Below are positions 51,907-60,515 of a DNA stretch of 64,000 nt, one piece after another. Each line of letters begins with the position of its first letter. Position 1 is the stretch's first letter. A program made the position numbers and the translations under genes. The stretch lies in NCBI GenBank assembly GCA_016184125.1, contig JACPDG010000037.1, forward strand, positions 171,502-235,501. The letters run 5' to 3'. Source of the DNA: Candidatus Rokuibacteriota bacterium (GTDB lineage Bacteria; Methylomirabilota; Methylomirabilia; Rokubacteriales; CSP1-6). Under the pieces are notes generated by a model. That model was not told the origin of the DNA. It worked only from the letters and a program-made list of their open reading frames with translations, and did no database searches.

Positions 51907-52986
51907 ATGGCGGAGGCACCGGTGGTCGTCAGGCACGAACGGCTGCACGCGTTCATCGGCGAGGCGCTCGTCGCGATGAAGATGCCGCGCGAGGCGGCGG
52001 ACACGACGGCGGCGCTCATGGTCCTCACGGACCTGCGCGGCGTCGACTCGCACGGGATCGGGATGCTGCCGCGCTACCACCAGCTGTGGCGCGACGGCTT
52101 CATCGTCATGGACGCCGAGCCGACGGTGCTCCGTGACGACGGCGCGATCGCCGTTCTCGACGGCGGACGCGGCCTCGGCCACCCGGTGTCGAAGATGGCG
52201 ATGCGCATGGCGATCGACAAGGCGCGCGCCTACGGCATCGGCATCGCCACCGTCAGGCACTCGAACCACTACGGCGCCGCCGCCAACTACTCGATGATGG
52301 CGCTCGAGCACGACGTCATCGGGCTGTCGACGACGAACTCGCCCTACTGCGCTGCGGTCCCGACCTTCGGGCGCGTGCCGAAGCTCGGCACGAACCCGAT
52401 CTCGTTCGCGGCGCCCGCGGGACGCGAGGCGCCCTTCGTCCTCGACATGGCGACGACGACGGTCGCGGTCGGCAAGCTGTCCGTGGCGTCACGCTGGAAG
52501 AAGCCGATCCCCGCCGGCTGGGCGCTCGACGACCGCGGCCGGCCGGTCACCGACGCGCTGGTCGCGCTCAAGCACCGGCTGCTGACGCCGCTCGGCGGCA
52601 CGCGGGACCTCGGCAGCCACAAGGGCTACGGGCTCGCGGCGATGGTCGACATCCTGTCCGGCGTGCTCGCGGGCGCGGTCCACACCGACCTCTACCACCG
52701 CTCCGACATGCCGGAGAGCAAGCTCGCCAACGTCGGCCACTGCTTCGCCGCGATCGACCCCGGCCGGTTCCGCCCGATCGAGGAGTTCAAGCGAGACATG
52801 GACGACATGATCGCGTCGCTCAAGGCCACACCGCCCGCCGAAGGCCAGGAACGCGTGATGGTCGCCGGCGAGCCCGAGGCCGAGTCCGAGACGCGCCGGC
52901 GTGCCGACGGCATCCCGCTCGCGCCCGCGCTCGTCGCGCAGGTCAACGCGGTCGCGGACGCGCTCGGGGTCCCGCACCTCGCCTGA
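51907..52986 (+). CDS. Ldh family NAD(P)-dependent 2-hydroxyacid dehydrogenase
   Basis: 359 residues of the malate/L-sulfolactate/ureidoglycolate dehydrogenase family, which has its own NAD-binding fold. The active-site histidine is in LRGVDSHGIGMLPRYH near residue 45. Later blocks are VRHSNHYGAAANYSMMA, TTNSPYCAAVPTFGR and GSHKGYGLAAMVDILSGVLAG. AAGGAGG is 7 nt before the ATG. The substrate is an unknown 2-hydroxyacid. The gene is divergent from the CaiB-aminotransferase set. Confidence 0.9.
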   Translation: MAEAPVVVRHERLHAFIGEALVAMKMPREAADTTAALMVLTDLRGVDSHGIGMLPRYHQLWRDGFIVMDAEPTVLRDDGAIAVLDGGRGLGHPVSKMAMRMAIDKARAYGIGIATVRHSNHYGAAANYSMMALEHDVIGLSTTNSPYCAAVPTFGRVPKLGTNPISFAAPAGREAPFVLDMATTTVAVGKLSVASRWKKPIPAGWALDDRGRPVTDALVALKHRLLTPLGGTRDLGSHKGYGLAAMVDILSGVLAGAVHTDLYHRSDMPESKLANVGHCFAAIDPGRFRPIEEFKRDMDDMIASLKATPPAEGQERVMVAGEPEAESETRRRADGIPLAPALVAQVNAVADALGVPHLA

Positions 52987-53007
52987 CGCGCGGCGCACGT
53001 CGGTCGG

Positions 53008-53535
53008 CTACGCGTTCGTCTGCGCGCGCGACTCCGCCAACGTGCCCGACGCGACCTCCCCACCCACCAGCGTCGCCACCGGCGCGATCTCCTTCACGCG
53101 GTCCTCGGGGCACGTGAACGGATCGTCATCCAGCACCACCAGGTCCGCGCGCTTGCCGGGCTCGAGCGACCCGAGCTCCGCCTCCTGCCCCGACGCGTAC
53201 GCGTTCCAGACCGTGAAGGCGCGCATCGCTTCCTCGCGCGTCATCCGCTGGTGCGGCTGCCATCCGGGGTCGCCGCCCGCCAGCGGCCGGCGAGTGATCG
53301 CGGCGTAGATCCCGTGGAACGGGTTCGGGTCCTCGACCGGGAAGTCGGAGCCACCCGCGATGATCGCGCCGGTGTCGAGCAGCGAGCGCCAGGCGTACGC
53401 GCCCTCCAGGCGCTCGGGCCCGAGACGCTCCGGCGCCCACCGCATGTCCGACGTGCAGTGCGTGGGCTGCATGCTGGGCAGCACGCGTACGTGGACGCCT
53501 TCGCTCCGGTCGTCGCCAGGCTCGCCGGCCGGTAG
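53008..53535 (-). pseudogene. C-terminal fragment of a YtcJ-type amidohydrolase
   Basis: The last 165 codons of an amidohydrolase_3 family enzyme are intact: DTGAIIAGGSDFPVEDPNPF with the metal-site Asp, RMTREEAMRAFTVWNAY and LEPGKRADLVVLDDDPF. The N-terminal two-thirds, including the HxH metal motif, is absent. Upstream sequence turns into repeat-like CGTCCGCGCACCCCCCGGGC and then the next gene. The gene was truncated at the repeat. Confidence 0.75.
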
Positions 53536-53539
53536 ATCG

Positions 53540-53602
53540 TCGTCCGCGCACCCCCCGGGCGCCGAGCGTTCGGGGCACGCGGTACCATGTCGCGGCCCCA
53601 TG
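53540..53602 (-). repeat. Partial repeat at a gene break
   Basis: GTCCGCGCACCCCCCGGGCG matches the nested part of family A, followed by CATGTCGCGGCCCCATGAGC resembling a degenerate family B end. It marks the break of the amidohydrolase gene and carries the start codon of the MFS gene at its right edge. Confidence 0.5.
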
Positions 53603-54778
53603 AGCAATGTCGCGGCTCCCCATGAGAAGATCACGCTCGCGCTCGTCACCGCCTGCATCTTCGGGACGGTCACCTCCATCACGATGATCGGCCCGCTGCT
53701 CGTGGATCTCGCCGGCGAGTTCGACGTCTCCGTCGCGAGCGCGGGACTGCTCGCCGCCGCCACGGCCGTCCCGCAGGCGCTCGCCTCACCGTTCGCCGGG
53801 CTCGTCTCCGACCGTCTCGGCCGGCGCCCGATGATCGTGCTCGCCTTCGCGAGCGTCGGCGTGATCGCGCTCGCCGCCGCCGGGGCGAAGACGTTCGTGA
53901 TGCTCGTGGTCCTGCGCTTTCTCACCGGCGTGTTCGGGTCGTGCGGACCGACGAGCCTGCTCGCCGCGATCGGCGACCTGTTCCCTGCCAGCCGACGCGC
54001 GAGCGCGATGGGCTGGTTCAACATGGGCTTCAGTCTCGCGGCCATCGCCGGCGTGCCGGCCGTCGGGGCCGTCGGCGGCTGGCTCGGGTGGCGCTGGGCG
54101 TTCGCGGTGAACGGGGCCGGGATGCTCGTGCTCGCGCTCGCGGTCCAGCTCTGGTTCCCTGCGGCGCCCGCGGTCTCAGTCAAGACCGGCGTCGTCGCGA
54201 CGTACCGCGCGGTCTGGGGCGTCCCGCGCCTCGTGAACGTCCTCGGCGCGAACTTCGTCGAGCGCTCGCTGTTCGGCATGCTGACGCTCTATCTCCCGTC
54301 GTTCCTGATGCTCCGTCACGGGATGAACGCCGTGGAGGTCGCCCCGCTGCTGTCGCTCGTCGCCATCGGCACGATCGTCGGCAACGTCTTCGGAGGCTGG
54401 CTCGGCGACCGCCTCCCGCGCCCGGTGACGTTCGTCGCCGCCCAGCTCACCGCCGGGGCGCTCGGCCTCGTGCTGTTCGCTGGTGCGTTGCCGCTCGTGG
54501 CTGCGGTCGCGATCGCCGCCAGCGTCGGCTTGGCGAATGCCACCAGCCGGCCGGGCTTCCTGGCCCTGAGCTCCGAGCTCGCGCCCGGTCACCGCGGCGC
54601 GCTGTTCGGCCTCCTCGCGCTCAGCAACCAGAGCGGCCTGGTGCTCGGCTCCGCGCTCGGGGCCCTCATCATCCCGATCGGAGGCTACGGCGGCCTGGCG
54701 GTCGTCGCCGCCGCGCAGGGCTGTGTGGCGTCAGCCCTGGCCACGCCCCTGGCGCTCCGGCGACGCCTCCCGCTCTGA
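53600..54778 (+). CDS. Major facilitator superfamily transporter
   Basis: 392 residues, 12 predicted transmembrane helices. The loop 2-3 motif is GLVSDRLGRRPMIV near residues 70-83, with the equivalent in the second half GGWLGDRLPRPVTF. It belongs to the drug:H+ / sugar efflux type. The substrate cannot be deduced. The start ATG is at the right edge of a partial repeat. Confidence 0.88.
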   Translation: MSNVAAPHEKITLALVTACIFGTVTSITMIGPLLVDLAGEFDVSVASAGLLAAATAVPQALASPFAGLVSDRLGRRPMIVLAFASVGVIALAAAGAKTFVMLVVLRFLTGVFGSCGPTSLLAAIGDLFPASRRASAMGWFNMGFSLAAIAGVPAVGAVGGWLGWRWAFAVNGAGMLVLALAVQLWFPAAPAVSVKTGVVATYRAVWGVPRLVNVLGANFVERSLFGMLTLYLPSFLMLRHGMNAVEVAPLLSLVAIGTIVGNVFGGWLGDRLPRPVTFVAAQLTAGALGLVLFAGALPLVAAVAIAASVGLANATSRPGFLALSSELAPGHRGALFGLLALSNQSGLVLGSALGALIIPIGGYGGLAVVAAAQGCVASALATPLALRRRLPL

Positions 54779-54916
54779 CCGACTCGCGGGGACTGCACGC
54801 CAATCTTGGTCTGCGGGCACCTCGGGACGTATCCTCGGTCGAGGCCCGCGTTCCGGTCGTACCCGGGCCCGTGACAGCGATCGACGCCGGCAGGGGTGCC
54901 CCATGAGGAGAACCGC

Positions 54917-55702
54917 ATGAATGGACCGTTGATCTGGAAGGCTCTTCCAGCCGTGGCGCTTGCCGCAACGCTCATCTCTCCGGCGCCGTCGGCCGCGCAG
55001 CAGCCCGCGCCGGCCGTGCCGCAGCCCTCGCCGCCGGCGCCGCAGTACGTGCTCTCGGTGCAGGGCCTCTATCCGAACATCGCCGAGGCCGGCGACCGGC
55101 GCATCGCGCTGATGGTGGCGTACGGCATCGACGGCCACGGCATCCCGATGCGCCGGCTCGCGATCGTGGACGTGACGCCGGGCAACTCGCCGCGCGGCAT
55201 CCAGCGGGTGTTCGAGCCAGGCCGAGCGAAGGTCACGATCAGCTCCCAGACGTGGGAGCTCGCGATGACCGATTTCTTCAACCAGGAGCGCAACGTCACC
55301 GACCTCGAGGTGACGCTCACGGCGCTGGAGAAGATCGGTGGCGTCGAGCAGCCGACCGCGGTGATCAAGACGAGCCTGGCCGACCTGTCCGAGGTGCGCG
55401 CACGGCAAGCGCGCGAGGCGAACCAGCGCGTGAAGTTCGGCGACGAGACGTACTGGGTGAGCCCGGGCTTCTTCGGCGACCAGTCCGGATTCCTGTTCTT
55501 CGACGACGCCACGATCAAGCGTCTCGCCGACCCGACGCGCGATCCGATGGCCCTCGAGCCCCGCTTCGTCGTGATGACGACCGAACGTCGGGGCGTCTTC
55601 AACGAGCGTCTGGCCGACTCGGTCCCCGTCGGCGCCACCGGCTACGTCGTCGCCTGGGATTACAACCGGTTCGCCTGGGTCGCGAAGCGCGCCGGCCAGT
55701 AG
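54917..55702 (+). CDS. Secreted hypothetical protein
   Basis: 261 residues, not recognised. A signal peptide (ALPAVALAATLISPAPSAAQ, cleavage near residue 35) precedes a Pro-rich linker and a soluble domain beginning YVLSVQGLYPNIAEAGDRR. The domain has mixed charge and several aromatic residues (ETYWVSPGFFGDQSGFLFF). GAGGAGAACCGC gives a good ribosome site. It is probably periplasmic. A family A repeat follows the stop. Confidence 0.75.
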   Translation: MNGPLIWKALPAVALAATLISPAPSAAQQPAPAVPQPSPPAPQYVLSVQGLYPNIAEAGDRRIALMVAYGIDGHGIPMRRLAIVDVTPGNSPRGIQRVFEPGRAKVTISSQTWELAMTDFFNQERNVTDLEVTLTALEKIGGVEQPTAVIKTSLADLSEVRARQAREANQRVKFGDETYWVSPGFFGDQSGFLFFDDATIKRLADPTRDPMALEPRFVVMTTERRGVFNERLADSVPVGATGYVVAWDYNRFAWVAKRAGQ

Positions 55703-55705
55703 GTC

Positions 55706-55795
55706 GAGCCTGATGGGGGCCTCGAAGGGCCCCCCAAGCCCCCCGCGCTCGCACGCGCCCCGGGACACCCGGGGCGCGGCTCGATCGCCGGCGGG
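55706..55795 (+). repeat. Family A repeat, single degenerate copy
   Basis: GATGGGGGCCTCGAAGGGCC, CCCCCAAGCCCCCCGCGCTC and a GCGCCCCGGG/CCCGGGGCGC stem, in family A order. It follows the secreted protein's stop by 3 nt and precedes a kinase fragment. Confidence 0.8.
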
Positions 55796-55868
55796 CACCC
55801 CTCGCGCAACAAATCTTCACGCGACGCACATACCCGCTTCACGTATCCGCGCCATCGTCGTCCGTAGA

Positions 55869-55887
55869 GACCGGCGACACGCCGGTC
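55869..55887 (+). promoter_or_regulatory. Leader hairpin before an orphan ribosome site
   Basis: GACCGGCG-ACA-CGCCGGTC is a perfect 8-bp stem. It is followed by AAGGAGG (55891-55897) and ATG at 55905. That start opens only a short frame without homology, so the leader seems to have lost its gene. Confidence 0.5.
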
Positions 55888-55903
55888 CACAAGGAGGATC
55901 GAC

Positions 55904-56254
55904 GATGGTGACGAGCGCCTCCTGCGGCGGACGCTCTGGAACCTCGCCGAGAACGCCGGGAAATACGGCGCACCTCCGCTCACCCTCGCCGCCCACGAGG
56001 ATGGAGCGCGCGTCGTCGTGACCGTCAGCGACGCGGGACCGGGGATCCCCGCCGAGGCCCGTGAGAAGGTCTTCGAACCGTTCCACCGCCTCGACGCCGC
56101 GCGGACACCGGGAACGGCGCGGGGCGTCGGTCTCGGGCTCACCTTCGCGCGCCGCGTCGCCGAGGCTCACGGCGGGACCATCGTGATCGGCCCGGCGACC
56201 GTCGCCGCCGGGCGTGAGAGCGGCTGCCGGGTGACGCTGACGCTTCCCGCATGA
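55904..56254 (+). pseudogene. ATPase-domain fragment of a sensor histidine kinase
   Basis: The frame encodes RTLWNLAENAGKYG (N box), VSDAGPGIPAEAREKVFEPF (G1/F boxes) and GVGLGLTFARRVAEAHGG (G2 box), then ends normally in VTLTLPA. The H-box and any sensor region are missing and a TAG at 55865 closes the frame just upstream. A strong ribosome site and ATG nearby are in another frame. This is a truncated kinase joined to a foreign leader. Confidence 0.7.
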
Positions 56255-56373
56255 CCGAGGAGCGCCCCGGGTTCCATATCGGAGCCCCCCATTCCAGAGC
56301 GTGCTAGCCTTTCCCGGTCCGCGCCCGCAGGCCGGGATGCCGTGCACGAGCGGTCTCACTCACGAGGAGAACG

Positions 56374-56952
56374 ATGCCACCAGTCGACCCCAACACCGTG
56401 CTGATGACCGGCGAGAACTCCTTCATCCGGCTGAGCCCGGACGGCGGCACGACGATGTCCGACCGCCTGAGCCACTGGCGCGTCCTGTGGTGCCCGGCCG
56501 GCCAGGGCCACGTGCTGTTCATGCACTCCACGCTGCTCGGGGGACAGGTCCGCGTCTACAGCGACAACCCGGCCGTCGCGCGATGGCTTCAGCGGACGAT
56601 CGAGAGGCTGCTCTATCCGGCCTTCGCCGACGAGCGGCTGCCGGTCATCGCCGCGAAGTTCCGCCGTCACGGCGGGCCGCCGTCCAGCACGAGCGAGGAG
56701 ATCACGGCGGGCAGTGACCGCATCCGGATGTCCTGGTGGGACACGCTCGAGCCGTTCGTGCTCCACATGCCGCCCGGGTTCGCGGATCGGCCGATCGGCG
56801 TGTTCAGCACGTTCTTCCCCGCACGCGCCGCGCAGGTGGAGATGAACGGGGCGGTCGCGAGCGGTCTGCCGTGGGCCGAGCTGCGCGGGGACCGGCAGAG
56901 CTCGAGCGCCTGCCTCGCGTGGTCGGAAACCTGGGTGACGCCGCGCGCGTGA
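56374..56952 (+). CDS. Hypothetical protein
   Basis: 192 residues, not recognised. No signal peptide or membrane helix. Conserved-looking features are WRVLWCPAGQGHVLFMHST, RVYSDNPAVARWLQ and SSSACLAWSETWV. GAGGAGAACG is a good ribosome site. A degenerate repeat end (CGGAGCCCCCCATTCC, near 56280) lies upstream. The stop overlaps the esterase gene's GTG, so the two are probably co-expressed. Confidence 0.72.
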   Translation: MPPVDPNTVLMTGENSFIRLSPDGGTTMSDRLSHWRVLWCPAGQGHVLFMHSTLLGGQVRVYSDNPAVARWLQRTIERLLYPAFADERLPVIAAKFRRHGGPPSSTSEEITAGSDRIRMSWWDTLEPFVLHMPPGFADRPIGVFSTFFPARAAQVEMNGAVASGLPWAELRGDRQSSSACLAWSETWVTPRA

Positions 56953-57620
56953 GCGATCTCCTCGAGACCCTCGAGATCGAGACGGCCGCGGCGCCGCGCG
57001 CCGCGGTGATCTGGATGCACGGGCTCGGCGCCGACGGTCACGACTTCGAGCCGATCGTGCCCGAGCTCGCCATCCCGGAATCGCTCGCGATCCGGTTCGT
57101 GTTCCCCCACGCGCCCACGCGCCCGGTCACGATCAACAACGGCTGGGTCATGCGCGCGTGGTACGACGTGCTGCCCGTCGCCGGAGAGCGCCGCGAGGAC
57201 GAGGCCGGAGTGCGGGCATCCCAGGACGCGATCGAGGCGCTGATCGCGCGCGAGAAGTCACGCGGCGTGCCGGCGAGCCGCATCGTCCTCGCGGGCTTCT
57301 CGCAGGGCGGCGCGATGGCGCTCCACACCGGGTTCAGACACGGGGATCGGCTTGCGGGCATCATGGGCCTGTCCTGCTTCCTGCCGCTCGCGGACCGCGT
57401 CACCGACGAGGCGACCGCGGCGAACCGCGACGTCCCGATCTTCCTCGCGCACGGCACGCACGACGACGTGATCCCGATCGCGCGCGGCCGCCGGTCTCGC
57501 GACGTGCTCCTCGGGTTCGGCTATCGGATCGACTGGCGCGAGTACCCGATGCCTCACAGCGTGTCGCCCGCGGAGATCAGCGACGTCGCCGCGTGGCTGC
57601 GCGGAGTGCTGACTATCTGA
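56949..57620 (+). CDS. Carboxylesterase/phospholipase family alpha/beta hydrolase
   Basis: 223 residues of the EstB/acyl-protein thioesterase family. VIWMHGLGADGHDFEP holds the oxyanion hole, GFSQGGAMAL the nucleophile Ser (near residue 115), AHGTHDDVIP the Asp and YPMPHSVSPAE the His. It hydrolyses short acyl esters or lysophospholipids. The GTG start overlaps the previous TGA. A repeat starts at its stop codon. Confidence 0.92.
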   Translation: MSDLLETLEIETAAAPRAAVIWMHGLGADGHDFEPIVPELAIPESLAIRFVFPHAPTRPVTINNGWVMRAWYDVLPVAGERREDEAGVRASQDAIEALIAREKSRGVPASRIVLAGFSQGGAMALHTGFRHGDRLAGIMGLSCFLPLADRVTDEATAANRDVPIFLAHGTHDDVIPIARGRRSRDVLLGFGYRIDWREYPMPHSVSPAEISDVAAWLRGVLTI

Positions 57621-57695
57621 TGGGGGGACTATCGAGGCCCCCCATGCCCCCCGCGCTCGCCCGCGCCCCGGGAAACCCGGGGCGCGACTCGGGCC
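57617..57695 (+). repeat. Family A repeat between convergent genes
   Basis: Starts CTGATGGGGGGACTATCGAG, then GGCCCCCCATGCCCCCCGCG and a GCGCCCCGGG/CCCGGGGCGC stem. The left end contains the esterase stop; the stop and last two dozen codons of the facing UbiA gene lie inside it. Confidence 0.88.
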
Positions 57696-59188
57696 TCGCC
57701 TTCCTCCACCGGCCCTGCGTTGCTGGGGGAACTCTCGAGCGTCGCCGCGATGCCGGCTCCGATGAGCCAGCTGCCGCGATCCCGCAGCGTCACGACGATC
57801 GGGTCGTCCTCGATCAGCTCGCGCTGCGCCATGAACCAGAGGCGCGTGATCCAGAACAGGAGCAACACGCACGCGGCCCACAGGACGTCCGGCCGGCGGT
57901 AGGCCGCCATCACGTCCTGGCGCGTGATGTAGAGCGCGAGCACGAGGACGGCCAGGTAGCCGCACGCCGTGCCGACGGTGAGGAGCCACGGACGGTCGTT
58001 CCGGACGTATCCGCGGCCGGCGACGCGCCCGTCGCCGCCCGCGTCGAGGAGTCCGAGCTCGGCATGGCGCTTGAGCACGGCGAGGCTCTGGAAGAGGAAG
58101 AGCGAGAGCGCCAGCAGCCACGGTGACACGATCACGCCCACCGCGACGCCGCCGGCGAGCACCCGCACGGTGTAGAGCAGCGCGAGGACGAGGACGTCGA
58201 GCACGGGCACGCGCTTGAGCGCGAACGAGTACGCGGTCGTGAGCGCCAGGTACCCGCCGAGCGCGACCGAGAACCGGGCGCCGAGCGGGACCGCGAGCGC
58301 GCCAGCGGCGAGCACCAGCAGCGGCACGAGCACGAGCGCCGCGGGGATCGGCAGCGTCCCGGCAGCCAGCGGCCGTCGCCGCTTGCGCGGGTGCGCGCGG
58401 TCCGCGTCCAGGTCGAGCAGGTCGTTGAGCAGGTACGTGCCCGACGCCAGCAGCGAGAACGCGAGGAACGCGAGCGCGGCGCGGCCGGCGCGCAGCGGGT
58501 CCCCGAGGTCGTGCGCGAGCACGACCGGCGCGAACACGAGCAGGTTCTTGAGCCACTGGTGGACCCGCAGGGCAGCCGGCAGCGCGCGGAGACCGGACGG
58601 GCCGGGAACGAACTGGTGGGCGACGGGAACGTCGGGCTCGAGCCGGCGGCGGATCGTCCGGTCCCGCGTGACGGTCAAGGCCGCGCGAGCGTCGCGCCAG
58701 ACCGTGAGGTCGGCCCGCCGGTCACCGAGATAATCGAACTGTCCCGCGCCGAAACGCCGTTCGAGCGCGTCGCGCTTCGCGCGACCGGAGAGGTTGGCCC
58801 TGCCGTCGCTCGCGACGACCTCCGCGAAGATCCCGAGGTGCTCCGCGATCACCCGCGCCACCCGCGCATCCGCCGCGGTCGCGAGCACGACGTGGCGGCC
58901 CGCCCGGCGCTCGCGGCGAACGAACTCCACGACGTCGTCGCGGTACGGCAGCGTGCGCGGGTCGATCGACACGCGGCGCGCGAGCTCCGCCTTCAGGTGC
59001 GCGCGGCCCCGGAGAAGCCAGAGCGGCAGCAGCAGGAGCAGCAGCGGCCGGGTCTTCAGGAGCCGGGCGATCGACTCCCACAGGACGTCGGTCGCGATGA
59101 GCGTCCCGTCGAGGTCGACGCAGAGCGGCGGCGTCGATGACCGGGCCGTGGTCAGCGCGGCGGGCGGCACACCGGCGGAAGTGGGCAA
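57629..59188 (-). CDS. HAD-UbiA fusion prenyltransferase
   Basis: 519 residues. Residues 20-190 form a HAD-like domain with CVDLDGTLIATD and HVVLATAADARV. The rest is a UbiA prenyltransferase with about eight helices; the first Asp-rich motif is YLLNDLLDLDADRAHP and the second region includes RHAELGLLDAGG. Similar fusions make polyprenyl-phosphate sugars or phospholipid-like products at the membrane. The start is uncertain: TTG 59188, or a GTG slightly downstream. The last 24 or so residues (RVAPRVSRGAGERGGHGGPR) come from a GC-rich repeat, so the natural C-terminus was lost. Confidence 0.86.
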   Translation of the reverse strand: MPTSAGVPPAALTTARSSTPPLCVDLDGTLIATDVLWESIARLLKTRPLLLLLLPLWLLRGRAHLKAELARRVSIDPRTLPYRDDVVEFVRRERRAGRHVVLATAADARVARVIAEHLGIFAEVVASDGRANLSGRAKRDALERRFGAGQFDYLGDRRADLTVWRDARAALTVTRDRTIRRRLEPDVPVAHQFVPGPSGLRALPAALRVHQWLKNLLVFAPVVLAHDLGDPLRAGRAALAFLAFSLLASGTYLLNDLLDLDADRAHPRKRRRPLAAGTLPIPAALVLVPLLVLAAGALAVPLGARFSVALGGYLALTTAYSFALKRVPVLDVLVLALLYTVRVLAGGVAVGVIVSPWLLALSLFLFQSLAVLKRHAELGLLDAGGDGRVAGRGYVRNDRPWLLTVGTACGYLAVLVLALYITRQDVMAAYRRPDVLWAACVLLLFWITRLWFMAQRELIEDDPIVVTLRDRGSWLIGAGIAATLESSPSNAGPVEEGEARVAPRVSRGAGERGGHGGPR

Positions 59189-59241
59189 GCGCGATGCCAG
59201 GCCGGGAACGACGCGTGCGGGCGGTCGTCCCCGGCGCGGCA

Positions 59242-59267
59242 GGGCGGAAGTTTACCGGGCCCCTGCA
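59242..59267 (-). repeat. 26-bp short repeat (family E), copy 2
   Basis: GGGCGGAAGTTTACCGGGCC plus CCTGCA on the plus strand, 22 of 26 identical to 45669-45694. It lies 54 nt upstream of the UbiA start and downstream of the acyl-CoA dehydrogenase. Confidence 0.4.
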
Positions 59268-59298
59268 AACCCGTGCGGGATCGTCGCCAACCGCGCCG

Positions 59299-60447
59299 TC
59301 AGCGAAAGGCGTCGATGCCGAGCGCCGAGCGGCCGATCAGGAGACGGTGCACCTCGGATGTGCCGTCGGGGAACGTGAGCATCCGGGCATCCCGGAAGTA
59401 GCGTCCGACCGGGTGCCGGTCACTCACGCCCGACGCGCCATGGATCTGGATCGCCTTCGACGTCACGCGCACGGCCGCCTCGGTCGCGTAGAGCTTCGCG
59501 ATCGAGGACTCGCGCGAGCACTCCCGGCCGTGGTCCATCATCGCCCACGCGCGGTAGCTCAGAAGGCGCGCGGCCTCGGTCTCCGCGATCATGTCGGCGA
59601 GCATGCCCTGCACGAGCTGAAACCCCCCGATGGGCCGGCCAAACTGCGTGCGCTGTTTCGCGTAGGCGATCGCGGCGTCGACGGCCGCCTGCGCGATCCC
59701 GACGGCGTGCGTCGCCATCGACGCCCGCGACGCCTGGATCGCGCGCAGCGTCAGCCTGAAGCCCTCGCCCTCCTGCCCGAGCCGGTTCTCGACCGGCACC
59801 TCGTAGTCCTCGAAGGTGACCTCGGCGAACGGGATGAGCCGGTCGCCCAGCGTGCCGATCGCCGACGACCGGAGTCGCCGGTGGTCGAGGTCGACGATGA
59901 TCCGGGAGAGACCGCGAGAGCCGGCCGCGGGATCCGTCGAGACGAGCACCGTGGCGGTCTCGGCGATGTTGCCGAGGGTCAGCCAGGTCTTCATTCCGTT
60001 CAGCACGTACCGGTCGCCCGCGCGCCGCGCCGTCATCCTGATCGCGCCCGCGTCCGAGCCGACGTCGGGCTCCGTGATCGCGGTGGTGCTCAGCCGGTCC
60101 ACGGCGAGCAGCGGGACGAGGTACCGTCGCTTCTGCTCGGGTGTGCCGAGCATCGCGATCTGGCGCGGGACGACGTGCGCCGCGAGGAAACCGAAGACCG
60201 GCGCGAGCTCCTCGATGACGATGCCGAGCGAGACGTAGTCGAGGCCGGCGCCGCCGTCCTCCTTCGCCACGACGGCGCCCGGATAGCCGATCGGGAGCGT
60301 CATGCGGAGCAGCTGCTTGAGCTCGTCCGCGGAGAGCGCGTGGTCCATGCCGCGGCGCTCGAGGAACGGCACGACCTGCGTGTCGCGGATCTCGCGCGTG
60401 TGCCGCCGGAGATCGTCCTGCGCCCGGGTGAGCTCGAAGTCTGGCAT
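59299..60447 (-). CDS. Acyl-CoA dehydrogenase
   Basis: 382 residues. FAD-binding and signature blocks are present: TTAITEPDVGSDAGAIRM, the FNGxK-equivalent LNGMKTWLTLG, RTQFGRPIGGFQLVQGMLAD and IQIHGASGVSDRHPVGRYFRD. The catalytic glutamate is likely in FPDGTSEVHRLLIGR. It oxidises an acyl-CoA to the enoyl-CoA and passes electrons to ETF. TAGAAT lies 7 nt before the ATG with no ribosome site, which suggests a leaderless mRNA. It is divergent from msrA. Confidence 0.92.
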   Translation of the reverse strand: MPDFELTRAQDDLRRHTREIRDTQVVPFLERRGMDHALSADELKQLLRMTLPIGYPGAVVAKEDGGAGLDYVSLGIVIEELAPVFGFLAAHVVPRQIAMLGTPEQKRRYLVPLLAVDRLSTTAITEPDVGSDAGAIRMTARRAGDRYVLNGMKTWLTLGNIAETATVLVSTDPAAGSRGLSRIIVDLDHRRLRSSAIGTLGDRLIPFAEVTFEDYEVPVENRLGQEGEGFRLTLRAIQASRASMATHAVGIAQAAVDAAIAYAKQRTQFGRPIGGFQLVQGMLADMIAETEAARLLSYRAWAMMDHGRECSRESSIAKLYATEAAVRVTSKAIQIHGASGVSDRHPVGRYFRDARMLTFPDGTSEVHRLLIGRSALGIDAFR

Positions 60448-60515
60448 GAATGCGATTCTAGCGTCATGGGGGCCTTGAAACGGCCGGGTAGAATGACGCC
60501 ACGGAGGAACGAGCC

